Below are positions 25,551-36,113 of a stretch of 47,605 bases of DNA, piece after piece. The notes under the pieces were generated by a model. That model searched no databases. It was given only the letters and a program-made list of their open reading frames with translations, and was not told the origin of the DNA. Numbering within the stretch: position 1 is the stretch's first letter; each line of letters starts with the position of its first letter. The stretch lies in contig NZ_SWCI01000019.1 in NCBI RefSeq assembly GCF_005116715.1, positions 1-47,605 of the forward strand. The letters are read 5' to 3'. This DNA comes from Ferrimonas sediminicola (GTDB taxonomy: Bacteria > Pseudomonadota > Gammaproteobacteria > Enterobacterales > Shewanellaceae). A program made the position numbers and the translations under genes.

Positions 25551-25883
25551 ATGGAAGTTTTAGCTAAACACCGCTTCGCCCGCACTTCTCCTCAGAAGGC
25601 GCGCCTGGTAGCTGATCAAATCCGTGGTCTTCCGGTTGATCGCGCTCTGGAAATTCTGACCTACAGCCCCAAGAAAGCGGCTGCTCTGGTTAAGAAAGTC
25701 CTGGAGTCTGCCATTGCCAACGCGGAGCACAACGAAGGTCTGGACATCGACGACCTGAAAGTTGCCAAAGTCTTCGTTGACGAAGGCCCGACCATGAAGC
25801 GCATCATGCCTCGCGCCAAGGGTCGTGCTGACCGCATCCTGAAACGTTCCAGCCACATCTCTGTGGTTGTGGCTGACAAGTAA
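25551..25883 (+). CDS. rplV: 50S ribosomal protein L22
   Basis: L22 spans the 50S subunit and its hairpin forms the exit-tunnel constriction with L4. ATG 25551 gives 110 residues, the E. coli length ([26 protein letters not shown]). An adjacent ATG at 25548 lies only 3 nt from the GGGG ribosome-binding site and is less likely. The beta-hairpin region with [24 protein letters not shown] is intact. Confidence 0.97.
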   Translation: MEVLAKHRFARTSPQKARLVADQIRGLPVDRALEILTYSPKKAAALVKKVLESAIANAEHNEGLDIDDLKVAKVFVDEGPTMKRIMPRAKGRADRILKRSSHISVVVADK

Positions 25884-25893
25884 GGGGACTGCA

Positions 25894-26580
25894 ATGGGAC
25901 AGAAAGTACATCCTAATGGTATCCGCCTGGGTATTACCAAGCCTTGGAATTCTACCTGGTACGCGGATAAGAAAGAATTTGCCGGTAACCTGCTGGGCGA
26001 TCACGAAGTGCGTGAGTTCCTGAAAAAGGAACTGAAGAGCGCTTCCGTGTCCAAGATTACCATCGAGCGTCCTGCCAAGAGCATCCGTGTGACCATTCAC
26101 ACCGCTCGTCCAGGCGTTGTAATCGGCAAAAAAGGTGAAGATGTTGAGAAGCTGCGCAAGAAGGTGGCCAAGCTGGCTGGCGTTCCTGCTCAGATCAACA
26201 TCTCTGAAGTTCGTAAGCCAGAACTGGATGCTCAACTGGTAGGCGACTCCGTTGCCTCTCAGCTGGAGCGTCGCGTAATGTTCCGTCGCGCTATGAAGCG
26301 TGCCGTACAGAACGCCATGCGTCTGGGTGCCAAGGGCATCAAGATCGAGGTTTCTGGTCGTCTGGGTGGCGCTGAGATCGCACGTACCGAATGGTACCGT
26401 GAAGGTCGTGTGCCTCTGCATACTTTGCGTGCTGACATCGACTACGCTACTTCCTCTGCTCACACCACTTACGGTGTAATCGGTATCAAAGTTTGGATCT
26501 TCAAAGGTGAAGTTCTGGGCGGTATGCCGGTAGAGCAGGAGCAGCCTAAGCCGGCTAAGCGCAAAGGTCGTGGTAAGTAA
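25894..26580 (+). CDS. rpsC: 30S ribosomal protein S3
   Basis: S3 forms part of the mRNA entry tunnel helicase with S4 and S5. Starting at ATG 25894 behind AAGGGG gives 228 residues (E. coli 233), beginning [24 protein letters not shown]. The KH domain motif [15 protein letters not shown] is present. The in-frame upstream start at 25867 lies inside rplV and is rejected. The C-terminal tail is basic. Confidence 0.98.
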   Translation: MGQKVHPNGIRLGITKPWNSTWYADKKEFAGNLLGDHEVREFLKKELKSASVSKITIERPAKSIRVTIHTARPGVVIGKKGEDVEKLRKKVAKLAGVPAQINISEVRKPELDAQLVGDSVASQLERRVMFRRAMKRAVQNAMRLGAKGIKIEVSGRLGGAEIARTEWYREGRVPLHTLRADIDYATSSAHTTYGVIGIKVWIFKGEVLGGMPVEQEQPKPAKRKGRGK

Positions 26581-26591
26581 GGGGAACCGAG

Positions 26592-27005
26592 ATGCTGCAA
26601 CCGAAACGTACCAAGTTCCGTAAGGTTCACAAAGGTCGTAACCGTGGTGTCGCCACCACTGGTGATAAGGTTAGCTTCGGTTCCTACGGACTGAAAGCTA
26701 CCACTCGTGGCCGTATCACTGCTCGCCAGATCGAAGCGGCCCGTCGTGCCATGACCCGTCACATCAAGCGTCAGGGTAAAATCTGGATCCGTGTGTTCCC
26801 AGACAAGCCCATCACTGAAAAGCCGCTTGAAGTGCGTATGGGTAAAGGTAAGGGTAACGTTGAATACTGGGTCGCCCAGATTCAGCCTGGCCGTGTACTG
26901 TACGAAATGGAAGGCGTCGCCGAGGAGCTGGCCCGTGAAGCCTTTGCTCTGGCTGCTGCTAAGCTGCCCGTACAGACCACCTTTGTAACTCGGACGGTGA
27001 TGTAA
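26592..27005 (+). CDS. rplP: 50S ribosomal protein L16
   Basis: L16 organises the A-site region of the 50S subunit and is essential for late assembly. The 137-residue product (E. coli 136) starts [21 protein letters not shown]. It includes [26 protein letters not shown], with the arginine that E. coli hydroxylates. Its stop codon shares one base with the rpmC start (TAATG). Confidence 0.98.
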   Translation: MLQPKRTKFRKVHKGRNRGVATTGDKVSFGSYGLKATTRGRITARQIEAARRAMTRHIKRQGKIWIRVFPDKPITEKPLEVRMGKGKGNVEYWVAQIQPGRVLYEMEGVAEELAREAFALAAAKLPVQTTFVTRTVM

Positions 27006-27196
27006 TGAAAGCTACTGAACTGCGTGAAAAGAGCGTTGAAGAGCTGAACGCGGAGCTGCTGAGCCTGCTGCGTGAGCAGTTCAACCTGCGTATGCAGAAC
27101 GCGACTGGTCAGCTGAAGCAGACCCACGAGCTGAAGAAGGTACGCCGCAACATCGCGCGCGTTAAGACCATTCTGACTCAGAAGGCAGGTGCGTAA
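27005..27196 (+). CDS. rpmC: 50S ribosomal protein L29
   Basis: L29 is a small two-helix protein beside L23 at the tunnel exit. The 63-residue length equals E. coli ([55 protein letters not shown]). Start and stop each overlap the neighbouring genes by one base, suggesting coupled translation of L16, L29 and S17. Confidence 0.98.
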   Translation: MKATELREKSVEELNAELLSLLREQFNLRMQNATGQLKQTHELKKVRRNIARVKTILTQKAGA

Positions 27197-27447
27197 TGAG
27201 CGAGACTATCCGTACTCTTCAAGGTCGTGTGATCAGCGACAAGATGGATAAGTCCATCACCGTAGCCATCGAGCGCAAAGTTAAGCACCCGATCTACGGT
27301 AAGTATGTGAAGCGTACCACCAAGGTACACGCTCACGATGAGAACAACCAGTGTGGTATCGGCGACGTGGTAGAGATCCGCGAATGTCGTCCCCTGTCCA
27401 AGACTAAGTCTTGGACTCTGGTCAACATCGTAGAGAAAGCTCTGTAA
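27196..27447 (+). CDS. rpsQ: 30S ribosomal protein S17
   Basis: S17 is a primary 16S rRNA binder in the 30S body. The 83-residue product (E. coli 84) starts [49 protein letters not shown]. It is the last gene of the S10 operon; its stop lies inside a small inverted repeat CTCTG-TAAAA-CAGAG. A strong terminator follows 26 nt later. Confidence 0.98.
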   Translation: MSETIRTLQGRVISDKMDKSITVAIERKVKHPIYGKYVKRTTKVHAHDENNQCGIGDVVEIRECRPLSKTKSWTLVNIVEKAL

Positions 27448-27473
27448 AACAGAGTCTTACATACCAGACAAAT

Positions 27474-27510
27474 GGCCGGACCAGGTTTTTTCCTGGACCG
27501 GCTATTTTTT
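27474..27510 (+). terminator. S10 operon terminator (rpsQ-rplN)
   Basis: GGCCGGACCAGG (27474-27485), a T6 loop and CCTGGACCGGCT (27492-27503) form a 12-bp stem with one A-A mismatch and a terminal G-T pair, then ATTTTTT. It separates the S10 and spc operons. Confidence 0.9.
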
Positions 27511-27533
27511 ATCTACCTTTAGGTGTCGAGTGG

Positions 27534-27542
27534 TGTTATAAT
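27534..27542 (+). promoter_or_regulatory. spc operon promoter, extended -10 type
   Basis: TGTTATAAT (27534-27542) is a consensus extended -10 element (TGn plus TATAAT) followed by the G+C-rich TTCGCGCC. The -35 region is poor (TACCTT at 27514). It drives rplN onwards after a ~60-nt leader. Confidence 0.72.
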
Positions 27543-27609
27543 TTCGCGCCTTTTAAAGGTAGCCAGTGCCCCATTTCGGGGCGATTGTTGTAAAACATCG
27601 GAGCACAAA

Positions 27610-27978
27610 ATGATCCAAATGCAATCTGTGCTGGACGTTGCCGATAACTCCGGCGCTCGCAGCGTGCAGTGTATTAAGGTCTTGGGTGGCTCTCACCGTC
27701 GTTACGCCGGTATCGGCGACATCATCAAGGTTTCTGTTAAGGAAGCCATTCCTCGCGGCAAAGCGAAGAAGGGTGATGTATTCAACGCGGTGGTAGTACG
27801 TACCAAGAAGGGCGTTCGTCGTCCTGACGGTTCTGTTATTCGCTTTGACCGCAATGCGGCTGTACTGCTGAACGCCAGCAACCAGCCGATTGGTACTCGT
27901 ATCTTCGGCCCTGTGACCCGTGAACTGCGTACTGAGCAGTTCATGAAAATCGTGTCTCTGGCCCCAGAAGTACTGTAA
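27610..27978 (+). CDS. rplN: 50S ribosomal protein L14
   Basis: L14 forms an intersubunit bridge and binds the silencing factor RsfS in other bacteria. Starting at ATG 27610 gives 122 residues (E. coli 123), beginning [37 protein letters not shown]. Upstream in-frame codons from 27523 cross the promoter leader and are rejected. CGGAG precedes the start. It is the first gene of the spc operon. Confidence 0.98.
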   Translation: MIQMQSVLDVADNSGARSVQCIKVLGGSHRRYAGIGDIIKVSVKEAIPRGKAKKGDVFNAVVVRTKKGVRRPDGSVIRFDRNAAVLLNASNQPIGTRIFGPVTRELRTEQFMKIVSLAPEVL

Positions 27979-27989
27979 GGAGCTAAGAG

Positions 27990-28301
27990 ATGGCAGCAAA
28001 AATCCGTCGTAATGACGAAGTTGTTGTACTGGCCGGTAAGGACAAGGGTAAGCGCGGTAAGGTTACCCAGGTACTGTCCAGCGGCAAAGTAATCGTAGAA
28101 GGCGTTAACCTGGTGAAGAAGCACCAGAAGCCTAACCCTCACCTGGGTATGGCTGGTGGCATCATTGAAAAAGAAGCCGCCATTGACGCATCTAACATCG
28201 CGATCTTCAACCCTGCTACCAGCAAGGCTGATCGCGTAGGCTTTAGACTGGAAGACGGCAAGAAGGTCCGTTTCTTCAAGTCTAATGGTGAACTTGTTTA
28301 A
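27990..28301 (+). CDS. rplX: 50S ribosomal protein L24
   Basis: L24 is an early assembly protein near the tunnel exit. The 103-residue product (E. coli 104) has the KOW-type start [28 protein letters not shown]. It lies 11 nt after rplN with AAGGAG upstream. In E. coli the S8 repressor site overlaps the rplX-rplE junction; I did not identify it with certainty here. Confidence 0.98.
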   Translation: MAAKIRRNDEVVVLAGKDKGKRGKVTQVLSSGKVIVEGVNLVKKHQKPNPHLGMAGGIIEKEAAIDASNIAIFNPATSKADRVGFRLEDGKKVRFFKSNGELV

Positions 28302-28317
28302 GTAATTGGAGTAAACG

Positions 28318-28857
28318 ATGGCGAAACTGCATGATTACTACAAAGATACTGTAGTAGCAGAACTGACCAAACAGTTCGATTACAAAAGTATCATGCAAGT
28401 CCCTCGGGTCGAAAAGATCACCCTGAACATGGGTGTTGGTGAAGCCGTGGCTGACAAGAAGGTACTGGAAGCAGCAGTTGCAGATATGACTGCTATCTCC
28501 GGCCAGAAGCCGCTGGTAACCAAAGCTCGCAAGTCTGTTGCTGGCTTCAAGATTCGTGAGGGCTATCCGATCGGCTGTAAAGTAACCCTGCGCGGCGAGC
28601 GTATGTGGGAGTTCCTGGAGCGCCTGATTTCTATCGCTGTTCCACGTGTACGTGACTTCCGTGGCTTGAACCCCAAGTCTTTCGACGGTCGCGGTAACTA
28701 CAGCATGGGCGTTCGTGAGCAAATCATCTTCCCTGAGATCGACTACGACAAAGTAGACAAGATTCGTGGTATGGACATCACCATCACCACCTCTGCGAAC
28801 TCTGATGAAGAAGGTCGTGCTCTGCTGGCTGCCTTTAACTTCCCATTCCGCAAGTAA
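28318..28857 (+). CDS. rplE: 50S ribosomal protein L5
   Basis: L5 binds 5S rRNA with L18 and contacts P-site tRNA. The 179-residue length equals E. coli ([43 protein letters not shown]). The C-terminal [29 protein letters not shown] is conserved. TTGGAG lies before the ATG, 16 nt after rplX. Confidence 0.98.
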   Translation: MAKLHDYYKDTVVAELTKQFDYKSIMQVPRVEKITLNMGVGEAVADKKVLEAAVADMTAISGQKPLVTKARKSVAGFKIREGYPIGCKVTLRGERMWEFLERLISIAVPRVRDFRGLNPKSFDGRGNYSMGVREQIIFPEIDYDKVDKIRGMDITITTSANSDEEGRALLAAFNFPFRK

Positions 28858-28868
28858 GGTGTAGGGTT

Positions 28869-29174
28869 ATGGCTAAAGTATCGATGAAGCAGCGCGAAAT
28901 TAAGCGCGCTAAGCTGGTTGCTAAGTACGCCGAGAAGCGTGCTGCTCTTAAAGCAATCATCAATGACGTCAACTCAACCGATGAACAGCGTTGGGAAGCC
29001 GTACTGAAACTGCAACAACTTCCTCGTGACTCCAGTGCAAGTCGTCAGCGTAACCGCTGTAACATCACTGGTCGTCCGCACGGTGTACTGCGCAAGTTCG
29101 GCCTGAGCCGTATCAAACTGCGTGAAGCCGCCATGCGTGGTGAAGTTCCTGGCCTTAAAAAGGCCTCTTGGTAA
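28869..29174 (+). CDS. rpsN: 30S ribosomal protein S14 (zinc-free type)
   Basis: S14 is a late-assembling head protein. The 101-residue form has the usual gammaproteobacterial sequence ([24 protein letters not shown] to GLKKASW) and lacks the CxxC pairs of the short zinc-binding S14. The [22 protein letters not shown] motif is intact. It lies 11 nt after rplE. Confidence 0.98.
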   Translation: MAKVSMKQREIKRAKLVAKYAEKRAALKAIINDVNSTDEQRWEAVLKLQQLPRDSSASRQRNRCNITGRPHGVLRKFGLSRIKLREAAMRGEVPGLKKASW

Positions 29175-29194
29175 GCCAACGGGAGTAAGCCAAT

Positions 29195-29587
29195 ATGAGC
29201 ATGCAAGATCCGATCGCGGATATGCTGACGCGCATCCGTAACGGCCAGGCTGCCAACAAAGTTGCAGTTAAAATGCCGTCCTCAAAGCTGAAAGTAGCTA
29301 TCGCCGATGTCCTGAAGAAAGAAGGTTACATCGCCGATTACGCTGTTTCCAGCGACGTCAAGTCTGAACTGGAAGTTACCCTGAAGTATTTCGAAGGTAA
29401 GCCAGTTGTAGAAAAAATCGAGCGAATCAGCCGTCCTGGCCTGCGCATCTACAAAAAGAAAGATGAGCTTCCAAAGGTTATGGGTGGTCTGGGTGTCGCT
29501 ATCGTGTCCACTTCTCAAGGCGTGATGACCGACCGTGCTGCCCGTAAACTGGGCATGGGCGGCGAGATCGTCTGCTACGTGGCATAA
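29195..29587 (+). CDS. rpsH: 30S ribosomal protein S8
   Basis: S8 is a primary 16S rRNA binder and the translational repressor of the spc operon in E. coli. The 130-residue length equals E. coli ([41 protein letters not shown]). The C-terminal [26 protein letters not shown] contains the RNA-binding loop. GGGAG precedes the start. Confidence 0.98.
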   Translation: MSMQDPIADMLTRIRNGQAANKVAVKMPSSKLKVAIADVLKKEGYIADYAVSSDVKSELEVTLKYFEGKPVVEKIERISRPGLRIYKKKDELPKVMGGLGVAIVSTSQGVMTDRAARKLGMGGEIVCYVA

Positions 29588-29598
29588 GGAGAGTAACA

Positions 29599-30132
29599 AT
29601 GTCTCGAGTAGCTAAGGCTCCCGTTACTATCCCTGCGGGCGTAGAGGTGACTCTGAACGGTCAAGAGATCGTTGTTAAAGGTGGCAAGGGTACTCTGACT
29701 CGCGTTCTGAACGAAGCCGTTGAGATCGTGAAAGAGGAGAACGAGGTTAAGTTCGCTCCTCGCGAAGGCTTTGCGAAAGCCAACGCGCAGGCTGGTACTG
29801 CCCGTGCTCTGGTCAACAACATGGTTATCGGCGTTAGCCAAGGCTTCACCAAGAAGCTGCAGCTGAACGGCGTAGGTTACCGTGCTGCCATCAAGGGCAA
29901 CGCAGTAGCTCTGACCCTGGGCTTTTCTCACCCCGTAGAGCACGCTCTGCCTGAAGGTGTGAAGGCCGAATGCCCAAGCCAAACTGAAATCGTTCTTACT
30001 GGCGCAGATAAGCAGGCCGTTGGTCAAGTGGCCGCTGACATCCGTGCATACCGTGCTCCCGAGCCTTACAAGGGCAAGGGTGTGCGTTACGCGGATGAGA
30101 ACGTGCGTCGTAAAGAAGCCAAGAAGAAGTAA
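29599..30132 (+). CDS. rplF: 50S ribosomal protein L6
   Basis: L6 lies near the sarcin-ricin loop and factor-binding site. The 177-residue length equals E. coli ([33 protein letters not shown]). It has two repeated domains, and the signature [24 protein letters not shown] near its end. AAGGAG lies before the ATG, 11 nt after rpsH. Confidence 0.98.
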   Translation: MSRVAKAPVTIPAGVEVTLNGQEIVVKGGKGTLTRVLNEAVEIVKEENEVKFAPREGFAKANAQAGTARALVNNMVIGVSQGFTKKLQLNGVGYRAAIKGNAVALTLGFSHPVEHALPEGVKAECPSQTEIVLTGADKQAVGQVAADIRAYRAPEPYKGKGVRYADENVRRKEAKKK

Positions 30133-30141
30133 GGTAACACG

Positions 30142-30492
30142 ATGGACAAGAAAGCAGCTCGTCTTCGTCGCGCGACTCGCGCACGCAAGCAAATGCAAGA
30201 ACTGGGCGCGACTCGTCTGGTTGTGCACCGTACTCCACGTCACATTTACGCTCAGGTTATCAACGCCGAATCTCAGGTACTGGCTGCTGCCTCTACCACC
30301 GAGAAAGCCGTTGCTGCTGATCTGAAGGGCACCGGTAACATCGACGCCGCCAAGCTGGTTGGCAAGGTGATCGCCGAGCGTGCTCAGGAGAAGGGCGTTA
30401 AGAATGTGTCTTTCGACCGCAGCGGATTCAAGTATCACGGCCGTGTTGCTGCACTGGCTGATGCTGCCCGTGAAGCTGGTCTCCAGTTCTAA
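30142..30492 (+). CDS. rplR: 50S ribosomal protein L18
   Basis: L18 carries 5S rRNA into the 50S subunit with L5. The 116-residue product (E. coli 117) starts [39 protein letters not shown] with a basic RNA-binding N-terminus and ends with [26 protein letters not shown]. It lies 9 nt after rplF. Confidence 0.98.
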   Translation: MDKKAARLRRATRARKQMQELGATRLVVHRTPRHIYAQVINAESQVLAAASTTEKAVAADLKGTGNIDAAKLVGKVIAERAQEKGVKNVSFDRSGFKYHGRVAALADAAREAGLQF

Positions 30493-30507
30493 GGTTGGGA
30501 GTGGAAA

Positions 30508-31008
30508 ATGGCTAATATTGAAAAGCAAGCCGGTGACCTGCAAGAGAAATTGATTGCAGTAAACCGTGTTTCTAAAGTAGTTAAGGGTGGTCGCATCTTC
30601 AGCTTCACCGCCCTGACTGTAGTTGGTGACGGCAACGGCCGCGTTGGCTTTGGTTACGGTAAGGCCCGTGAAGTGCCTGCCGCCATCCAGAAGGCAATGG
30701 AAAAGGCTCGCCGCAACCTGGTTACCGTTCGTCTGCACAACGGCACCCTGCAGCACCCTGTTAAGGGCCGTCACTCCGGCTCCAAGGTGTACATGCAGCC
30801 CGCTTCCGAAGGTACCGGTATTATCGCCGGCGGTGCAATGCGCGCCGTTCTGGAAGTTGTAGGTGTACATAACGTACTGTCTAAGGCATACGGCTCTACC
30901 AACCCGATCAACATCGTTCGTGCAACTATCGACGCTTTGACCTCGATGCACGCGCCTGATCAGGTAGCAGCTAAGCGTGGCCTGAGCGTCGACGAGATCC
31001 TGGGGTAA
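30508..31008 (+). CDS. rpsE: 30S ribosomal protein S5
   Basis: S5 contributes to accuracy and to the mRNA entry helicase. The 166-residue product (E. coli 167) starts [57 protein letters not shown]. The spectinomycin-related loop [11 protein letters not shown] looks wild-type. It lies 15 nt after rplR with GGGAG upstream. Confidence 0.98.
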   Translation: MANIEKQAGDLQEKLIAVNRVSKVVKGGRIFSFTALTVVGDGNGRVGFGYGKAREVPAAIQKAMEKARRNLVTVRLHNGTLQHPVKGRHSGSKVYMQPASEGTGIIAGGAMRAVLEVVGVHNVLSKAYGSTNPINIVRATIDALTSMHAPDQVAAKRGLSVDEILG

Positions 31009-31014
31009 GCTGAC

Positions 31015-31194
31015 ATGGCTAAAACTATCAAGGTTACTCAGACCAAGAGCTCTATCGGTCGTCTGCCTAAGCACAAGGCGACTCTGGTAGGCCTGGGTCT
31101 GCGCAAAATCGGTCACACCGTTGAGCTGGAAGATACTCCTTCCGTTCGCGGCATGATCAACAAGGTTTCCTACATGGTTAAGGTGGAGGGCTAA
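31015..31194 (+). CDS. rpmD: 50S ribosomal protein L30
   Basis: This short gene encodes 59 residues, the E. coli L30 length, starting [20 protein letters not shown] and ending SYMVKVEG. It has the expected single-domain pattern with [23 protein letters not shown]. It lies 6 nt after rpsE and 1 nt before rplO, its normal place in the spc operon. Confidence 0.98.
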   Translation: MAKTIKVTQTKSSIGRLPKHKATLVGLGLRKIGHTVELEDTPSVRGMINKVSYMVKVEG

Positions 31195-31195
31195 G

Positions 31196-31630
31196 ATGCG
31201 TCTGAATACTTTGTCTCCAGCCGCTGGTGCTAAGACTTCCGCCAAGCGTGTAGGCCGTGGTATCGGTTCCGGTCTGGGTAAGACCGGTGGCCGTGGTCAC
31301 AAGGGTCAAAAGTCCCGTTCCGGCGGTGGCGTACGTCCAGGTTTCGAAGGCGGTCAGATGCCTATGAAGCAACGCCTGCCGAAGTTCGGCTTTACCTCCC
31401 GCAAGGCGATGGTAACTGCCGAAGTTCGTCTGAGCGAGCTGACTAAGGTTGAAGGCGACCTGGTGACTCTGGAAACCCTGAAAGATGCGAACGTTGTTTC
31501 TGGCAACATTAAGTTTGCGAAAGTTGTTCTTTCAGGTAAAATCGAGCGCCCTGTGACCATCAAAGGTCTGAAAGCGACCAAAGGTGCACGCGAAGCCATC
31601 GAGGCTGCGGGCGGCAAGATCGAAGAATAA
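31196..31630 (+). CDS. rplO: 50S ribosomal protein L15
   Basis: L15 is a late-assembly 50S protein. The 144-residue length equals E. coli ([45 protein letters not shown]). The glycine- and arginine-rich N-terminal extension enters the rRNA core, and a globular C-terminal domain follows. Ribosome binding is served by GGAGG in the end of rpmD. Confidence 0.98.
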   Translation: MRLNTLSPAAGAKTSAKRVGRGIGSGLGKTGGRGHKGQKSRSGGGVRPGFEGGQMPMKQRLPKFGFTSRKAMVTAEVRLSELTKVEGDLVTLETLKDANVVSGNIKFAKVVLSGKIERPVTIKGLKATKGAREAIEAAGGKIEE

Positions 31631-31644
31631 CGGGATAGTACAAT

Positions 31645-32967
31645 ATGGCTAAGCCAGGTGTTGAGTTAAATAGTGCGAAAGGTGGCCTTTCGGAGCTGAA
31701 AGCGCGTCTGCTGTTTGTGCTGGGCGCAATCATCGTTTTCCGAGCAGGTTCTTTCGTACCAATCCCTGGTATTGACGCCGCTGTACTGGCCGAGCTGTTC
31801 GAACAGCAACAGGGCACCATCGTGAGCATGTTCAACATGTTCTCTGGTGGCGCCCTGGAACGCGCCTCCATCCTTGCACTGGGGATCATGCCGTACATTT
31901 CGGCGTCGATCATCATGCAGCTCCTGACCGTGGTTCACCCAGCGATGGCTGAACTGAAAAAGGAGGGGGAGGCGGGTCGCCGGAAGATCAGCCAATACAC
32001 CCGTTACGGGACTCTGGTATTGGCGACCTTCCAGTCGTTCGGTATCGCAACTGGCTTGCCCAACATGATCTCCGGACTGGTGGTCAACCCGGGACCTGCG
32101 TTTTACTTTACCGCAGTGGTCTCCCTGGTGACCGGCACCATGTTCCTGATGTGGCTGGGTGAGCAGATCACCGAGCGAGGCATTGGTAACGGCATCTCCA
32201 TCATTATCTTCACAGGTATTGTTGCCGGCCTGCCTTCGGCGATTGGCCAGACTGCAGAACAAGCGCGTCAAGGTGAATTGCACGTGCTGCTGCTGCTTGT
32301 ACTAGCAGTAATCATCTTTGCCGTGACCTACTTCGTGGTATTCATGGAGCGCGGACAGCGCCGTATCGTGGTAAACTATGCCAAGCGTCAGCAAGGCCGC
32401 CGCGTATTCGCTGCCCAGAGCACCCATTTGCCTCTGAAGGTCAACATGGCTGGTGTGATTCCGCCAATCTTCGCGTCCAGTATCATTCTGTTCCCCGGTA
32501 CCCTGGCTCAGTGGTTCGGTAACAATGAAGGGCTGCGTTGGTTGTCTGACATCTCTGTAGTGCTGTCCCCCGGTCAGCCTCTGTATGTGATGATCTATGC
32601 GGTAGCTATTATTTTCTTCTGTTTCTTCTACACCGCGTTGGTGTTCAACCCTCGCGAGACGGCAGACAACCTGAAGAAATCCGGTGCATTCATCCCTGGT
32701 ATTCGTCCAGGTGAACAGACCGCCCGTTATATCGATAAAGTGATGACCCGCCTGACTCTGGCTGGTGCCGCTTACATCACCTTTATCTGTCTGATTCCGG
32801 AATTTATGATGATCGGCCTGAACGTTCAGTTCTACTTCGGCGGTACCTCACTGCTGATTATGGTCGTGGTCATCATGGATTTCATAGCTCAGGTTCAGAC
32901 TCATATGATGTCTCATCAGTATGATTCTGTTCTGAAAAAAGCGAACCTTAAGGGCTATAGCCGTTAA
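31645..32967 (+). CDS. secY: Preprotein translocase subunit SecY
   Basis: SecY is the protein-conducting channel of the inner membrane. The 440-residue product (E. coli 443) has ten hydrophobic helices, starting with [23 protein letters not shown]. It shows the plug/pore region with [32 protein letters not shown] and the cytoplasmic loop [19 protein letters not shown]. Its partner SecE is also in this window. It lies 14 nt after rplO in the spc operon. Confidence 0.98.
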   Translation: MAKPGVELNSAKGGLSELKARLLFVLGAIIVFRAGSFVPIPGIDAAVLAELFEQQQGTIVSMFNMFSGGALERASILALGIMPYISASIIMQLLTVVHPAMAELKKEGEAGRRKISQYTRYGTLVLATFQSFGIATGLPNMISGLVVNPGPAFYFTAVVSLVTGTMFLMWLGEQITERGIGNGISIIIFTGIVAGLPSAIGQTAEQARQGELHVLLLLVLAVIIFAVTYFVVFMERGQRRIVVNYAKRQQGRRVFAAQSTHLPLKVNMAGVIPPIFASSIILFPGTLAQWFGNNEGLRWLSDISVVLSPGQPLYVMIYAVAIIFFCFFYTALVFNPRETADNLKKSGAFIPGIRPGEQTARYIDKVMTRLTLAGAAYITFICLIPEFMMIGLNVQFYFGGTSLLIMVVVIMDFIAQVQTHMMSHQYDSVLKKANLKGYSR

Positions 32968-32990
32968 GTCGCTCTCGACGGAGTAGCAAA

Positions 32991-33104
32991 ATGAAAGTTC
33001 GTGCGTCCGTAAAAAAGATGTGTCGTAACTGCAAAGTTATCAAGCGTCACGGCGTTGTACGTGTTATCTGCTCTGAGCCGAAGCACAAGCAGCGTCAAGG
33101 TTAA
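32991..33104 (+). CDS. rpmJ: 50S ribosomal protein L36 (zinc-binding type)
   Basis: This 37-residue protein starts [20 protein letters not shown] and has the zinc ligands Cys11, Cys14, Cys27 and His32, so it is the zinc-containing form. It is one residue shorter than the E. coli protein. GGAG lies 9 nt before the ATG, 23 nt after secY. It is the last gene of the spc operon. Confidence 0.97.
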   Translation: MKVRASVKKMCRNCKVIKRHGVVRVICSEPKHKQRQG

Positions 33105-33143
33105 TCAGAGTTCTCTCTGAGAAAACCAAAAAAACGTAGCGCT

Positions 33144-33163
33144 AGGCTGACCACGGTCAGCCT
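33144..33163 (+). other. Hairpin in the rpmJ-rpsM spacer
   Basis: AGGCTGACC (33144-33152) and GGTCAGCCT (33155-33163) form a perfect stem with almost no loop; a smaller TCAGAG/CTCTGA stem (33105-33120) precedes it. No T-tract follows. It lies upstream of the alpha operon and might be part of an S4-responsive leader or a boundary element; function not shown. Confidence 0.55.
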
Positions 33164-33171
33164 ATGCGTTG

Positions 33172-33200
33172 TTGCAAACTAGTCGGTTGTCGAGTATCCT
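33172..33200 (+). promoter_or_regulatory. Possible alpha operon promoter
   Basis: TTGCAA (33172-33177) and TATCCT (33195-33200) with a 17-bp spacer lie 45 nt before the rpsM start. Each hexamer matches four of six consensus bases. Confidence 0.35.
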
Positions 33201-33244
33201 ACCGGGCTTTTCACAATCGATCATTGGAATTGAGGAGTGCTATA

Positions 33245-33601
33245 GTGGCCCGTATCGCTGGCATTAACATTCCTGAGCATAAGCATGCGGTTGTTGCTCT
33301 GACCGCCATCTTCGGCATCGGTCGTACCCGCGCACAGCAAATCTGTGCTGAGGCCGGCATCGCTGAAGATGTGAAGATCAAAGATCTGGACGAATCCACT
33401 ATTGATAAGGTTCGTGACGTTGTAGGTCAGTTCACCGTTGAAGGTGACCTGCGTCGTGAGATCTCTATGAACATCAAGCGTCTGATGGACCTGGGTTGCT
33501 ACCGCGGCCTGCGTCATCGTCGCAGTCTGCCACTTCGTGGTCAACGTACTAAGACTAACGCTCGTACCCGTAAGGGTCCGCGTAAGCCGATCAAGAAGTA
33601 A
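33245..33601 (+). CDS. rpsM: 30S ribosomal protein S13
   Basis: S13 lies in the 30S head and contacts P-site tRNA and the 50S subunit. GTG 33245, behind GAGGAG, gives 118 residues, the E. coli length, and E. coli rpsM also starts with GTG. The sequence begins [32 protein letters not shown] and ends with a basic tail. The in-frame ATG at 33164 would translate the promoter/leader and is rejected. It is the first gene of the alpha operon. Confidence 0.97.
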   Translation: MARIAGINIPEHKHAVVALTAIFGIGRTRAQQICAEAGIAEDVKIKDLDESTIDKVRDVVGQFTVEGDLRREISMNIKRLMDLGCYRGLRHRRSLPLRGQRTKTNARTRKGPRKPIKK

Positions 33602-33614
33602 GGGGAACTAAGCA

Positions 33615-34004
33615 ATGGCTAAAACTCCTTCTCGTACCCGTAAAAAGGTACGTAAGCAGGTTGCAGACGGTGTGGCCCACGTGCACGCCTCTTTCAACAA
33701 CACAATCGTGACCATCACCGACCGTCAAGGTAACGCTCTGGCTTGGGCGACCGCAGGCGGCTCCGGCTTCCGTGGTTCTCGTAAGTCCACTCCGTTTGCG
33801 GCTCAGGTAGCTGCAGAGCGCTGCGCCGAAATGGCCAAAGAGTATGGTCTGAAGAACCTGGAAGTTGAAGTTAAGGGTCCGGGTCCGGGTCGTGAGTCCT
33901 CTATTCGTGCGTTGAATGCTGCGGGTTTCCGCATCACCAACATCACCGATGTGACTCCAATTCCGCACAACGGTTGTCGTCCGCCTAAGAAACGTCGCGT
34001 ATAA
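33615..34004 (+). CDS. rpsK: 30S ribosomal protein S11
   Basis: S11 lies on the 30S platform near E-site mRNA. The 129-residue length equals E. coli ([64 protein letters not shown]). It ends with the conserved [18 protein letters not shown]. It lies 13 nt after rpsM. Confidence 0.98.
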   Translation: MAKTPSRTRKKVRKQVADGVAHVHASFNNTIVTITDRQGNALAWATAGGSGFRGSRKSTPFAAQVAAERCAEMAKEYGLKNLEVEVKGPGPGRESSIRALNAAGFRITNITDVTPIPHNGCRPPKKRRV

Positions 34005-34034
34005 CGCCCGTTTCAGGATAGTTGGAGAAAGAAC

Positions 34035-34655
34035 ATGGCAAGATATTTGGGTCCTAAGCTCAAGCTAAGCCGTCGTGAAGGTACAGATCTGTTCCTGAAA
34101 AGCGGCGTACGAGCAATCGATTCTAAATGTAAGATCGACAATGCACCTGGTCAACACGGCCTTCGTAAGGCTCGTCTGTCTGACTACGGTCTGCAGCTGC
34201 GCGAAAAGCAGAAGGTTCGTCGTATCTACGGCGTACTGGAAAAGCAATTCCGCAACTACTACAAAACTGCTGCTAGCAAGAAAGGCAATACTGGTGAAAA
34301 CCTGTTGCAGCTGCTAGAAAGTCGTTTGGATAACGTGGTTTACCGCATGGGCTTCGGTGCTACCCGCAACGAAGCACGCCAGCTGGTGAGCCACAAGGCA
34401 ATCATGGTTAATGGCCGTGTTGTTAACATTCCATCTTTCGCTGTTTCTGCTGACGACGTGGTAAGCGTACGTGAGAAGGCTCAGAAGCAAGCCCGTATTA
34501 AGGGTGCGCTGGAGCTGGCAGATCAACGTGAGAAGCCGACTTGGATGGAAGTAGACAGCTCTAAGATGGAAGGCACCTTCAAGCGCCTGCCTGAGCGTAG
34601 CGATCTGTCTGCCGACATCAATGAACAGCTGATCGTCGAGCTTTACTCCAAGTAA
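34035..34655 (+). CDS. rpsD: 30S ribosomal protein S4
   Basis: S4 nucleates 30S assembly, affects accuracy and represses the alpha operon in E. coli. The 206-residue length equals E. coli ([42 protein letters not shown]). The S4-type RNA-binding domain is seen around [37 protein letters not shown] lies before the start, 30 nt after rpsK. Confidence 0.98.
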   Translation: MARYLGPKLKLSRREGTDLFLKSGVRAIDSKCKIDNAPGQHGLRKARLSDYGLQLREKQKVRRIYGVLEKQFRNYYKTAASKKGNTGENLLQLLESRLDNVVYRMGFGATRNEARQLVSHKAIMVNGRVVNIPSFAVSADDVVSVREKAQKQARIKGALELADQREKPTWMEVDSSKMEGTFKRLPERSDLSADINEQLIVELYSK

Positions 34656-34680
34656 GGCTTAACCGTTAAGAGAGGACACA

Positions 34681-35673
34681 ATGCAGGGTTCCGTTACCGA
34701 TTTTCTTAAGCCACGTCTTGTCGATGTCGTGCAAGTCAACCCCACTCGGGCTAAAGTGACTCTTGAGCCCCTCGAGCGTGGTTTCGGCCACACCTTGGGT
34801 AATGCGCTTCGTCGCATTCTGCTCTCCTCCATGCCTGGCTGTGCAGTAACCGAAGTCGAGATCGACGGCGTGTTGCACGAGTACAGCAGCAAAGAGGGTG
34901 TGCAGGAAGACGTACTTGAGATCCTGTTGAACCTGAAAGGTTTGGCAGTGAAAATCGAAGGTAAGGATGAAGTCACGCTGACTTTGAACAAGTCTGGTGC
35001 AGGCCCTGTTACTGCAGGTGACATCACCCACGGTGGTGATGTCGAGATCATGAATCCTGAACACCTCATCTGTACTCTGACCGGTGATGATGCTGAAATC
35101 AGCATGCGCATCAAGGTTGAGTGGGGGCGCGGCTACGTGCCTGCGTCAGCCCGTGCTCAGTCCGACGAAGACGAGCGTCCTATCGGTCGTCTTCTGGTTG
35201 ATGCCTCCTTCAGTCCCGTTGTTCGCATCGCCTACAATGTTGAGGCGGCGCGTGTAGAACAGCGCACTGACCTGGATAAGCTGATTATCGACATGCACAC
35301 CAACGGCACCCTGGATCCTGAAGAAGCGATCCGCCGCTCCGCCACTATCCTGGCAGAGCAACTGGATGCCTTCGTTGAACTGCGTGACGTCAGCGAGCCG
35401 GAAGAGAAAGAAGAGAAGCCAGAATTCGATCCAATTCTGCTGCGTCCTGTCGATGATCTGGAACTGACTGTTCGTTCGGCGAACTGCCTGAAAGCAGAAG
35501 CCATTCATTATATCGGTGATCTGGTTCAGCGCACTGAGGTTGAGCTGCTTAAGACCCCCAACCTGGGTAAGAAGTCGCTTACTGAAATCAAGGACGTGCT
35601 CGCTTCCCGCGGTCTGTCCCTGGGTATGCGGCTCGAAAACTGGCCGCCAGCCTCTCTCGCCGACAACATGTAA
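34681..35673 (+). CDS. rpoA: DNA-directed RNA polymerase subunit alpha
   Basis: Alpha dimerises to nucleate polymerase assembly and its C-terminal domain binds UP elements and activators. The 330-residue product (E. coli 329) has the N-terminal domain with [26 protein letters not shown], a linker rich in Glu ([13 protein letters not shown]) and the C-terminal DNA-binding domain with [19 protein letters not shown] and [22 protein letters not shown]. It lies between rpsD and rplQ, the usual order. With rpoB and rpoC, the window encodes the full core except omega. Confidence 0.99.
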   Translation: MQGSVTDFLKPRLVDVVQVNPTRAKVTLEPLERGFGHTLGNALRRILLSSMPGCAVTEVEIDGVLHEYSSKEGVQEDVLEILLNLKGLAVKIEGKDEVTLTLNKSGAGPVTAGDITHGGDVEIMNPEHLICTLTGDDAEISMRIKVEWGRGYVPASARAQSDEDERPIGRLLVDASFSPVVRIAYNVEAARVEQRTDLDKLIIDMHTNGTLDPEEAIRRSATILAEQLDAFVELRDVSEPEEKEEKPEFDPILLRPVDDLELTVRSANCLKAEAIHYIGDLVQRTEVELLKTPNLGKKSLTEIKDVLASRGLSLGMRLENWPPASLADNM

Positions 35674-35699
35674 CCAGGTCTGGTAAAGATTTAGGTTAA

Positions 35700-36110
<411 letters not shown>

Positions 36111-36113
36111 TAG

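Noticed and set aside
33164..33244. N-terminal extension of S13 from ATG 33164
   Set aside because: S13 is 118 residues in relatives and E. coli rpsM begins with GTG; the extension would translate the leader region.
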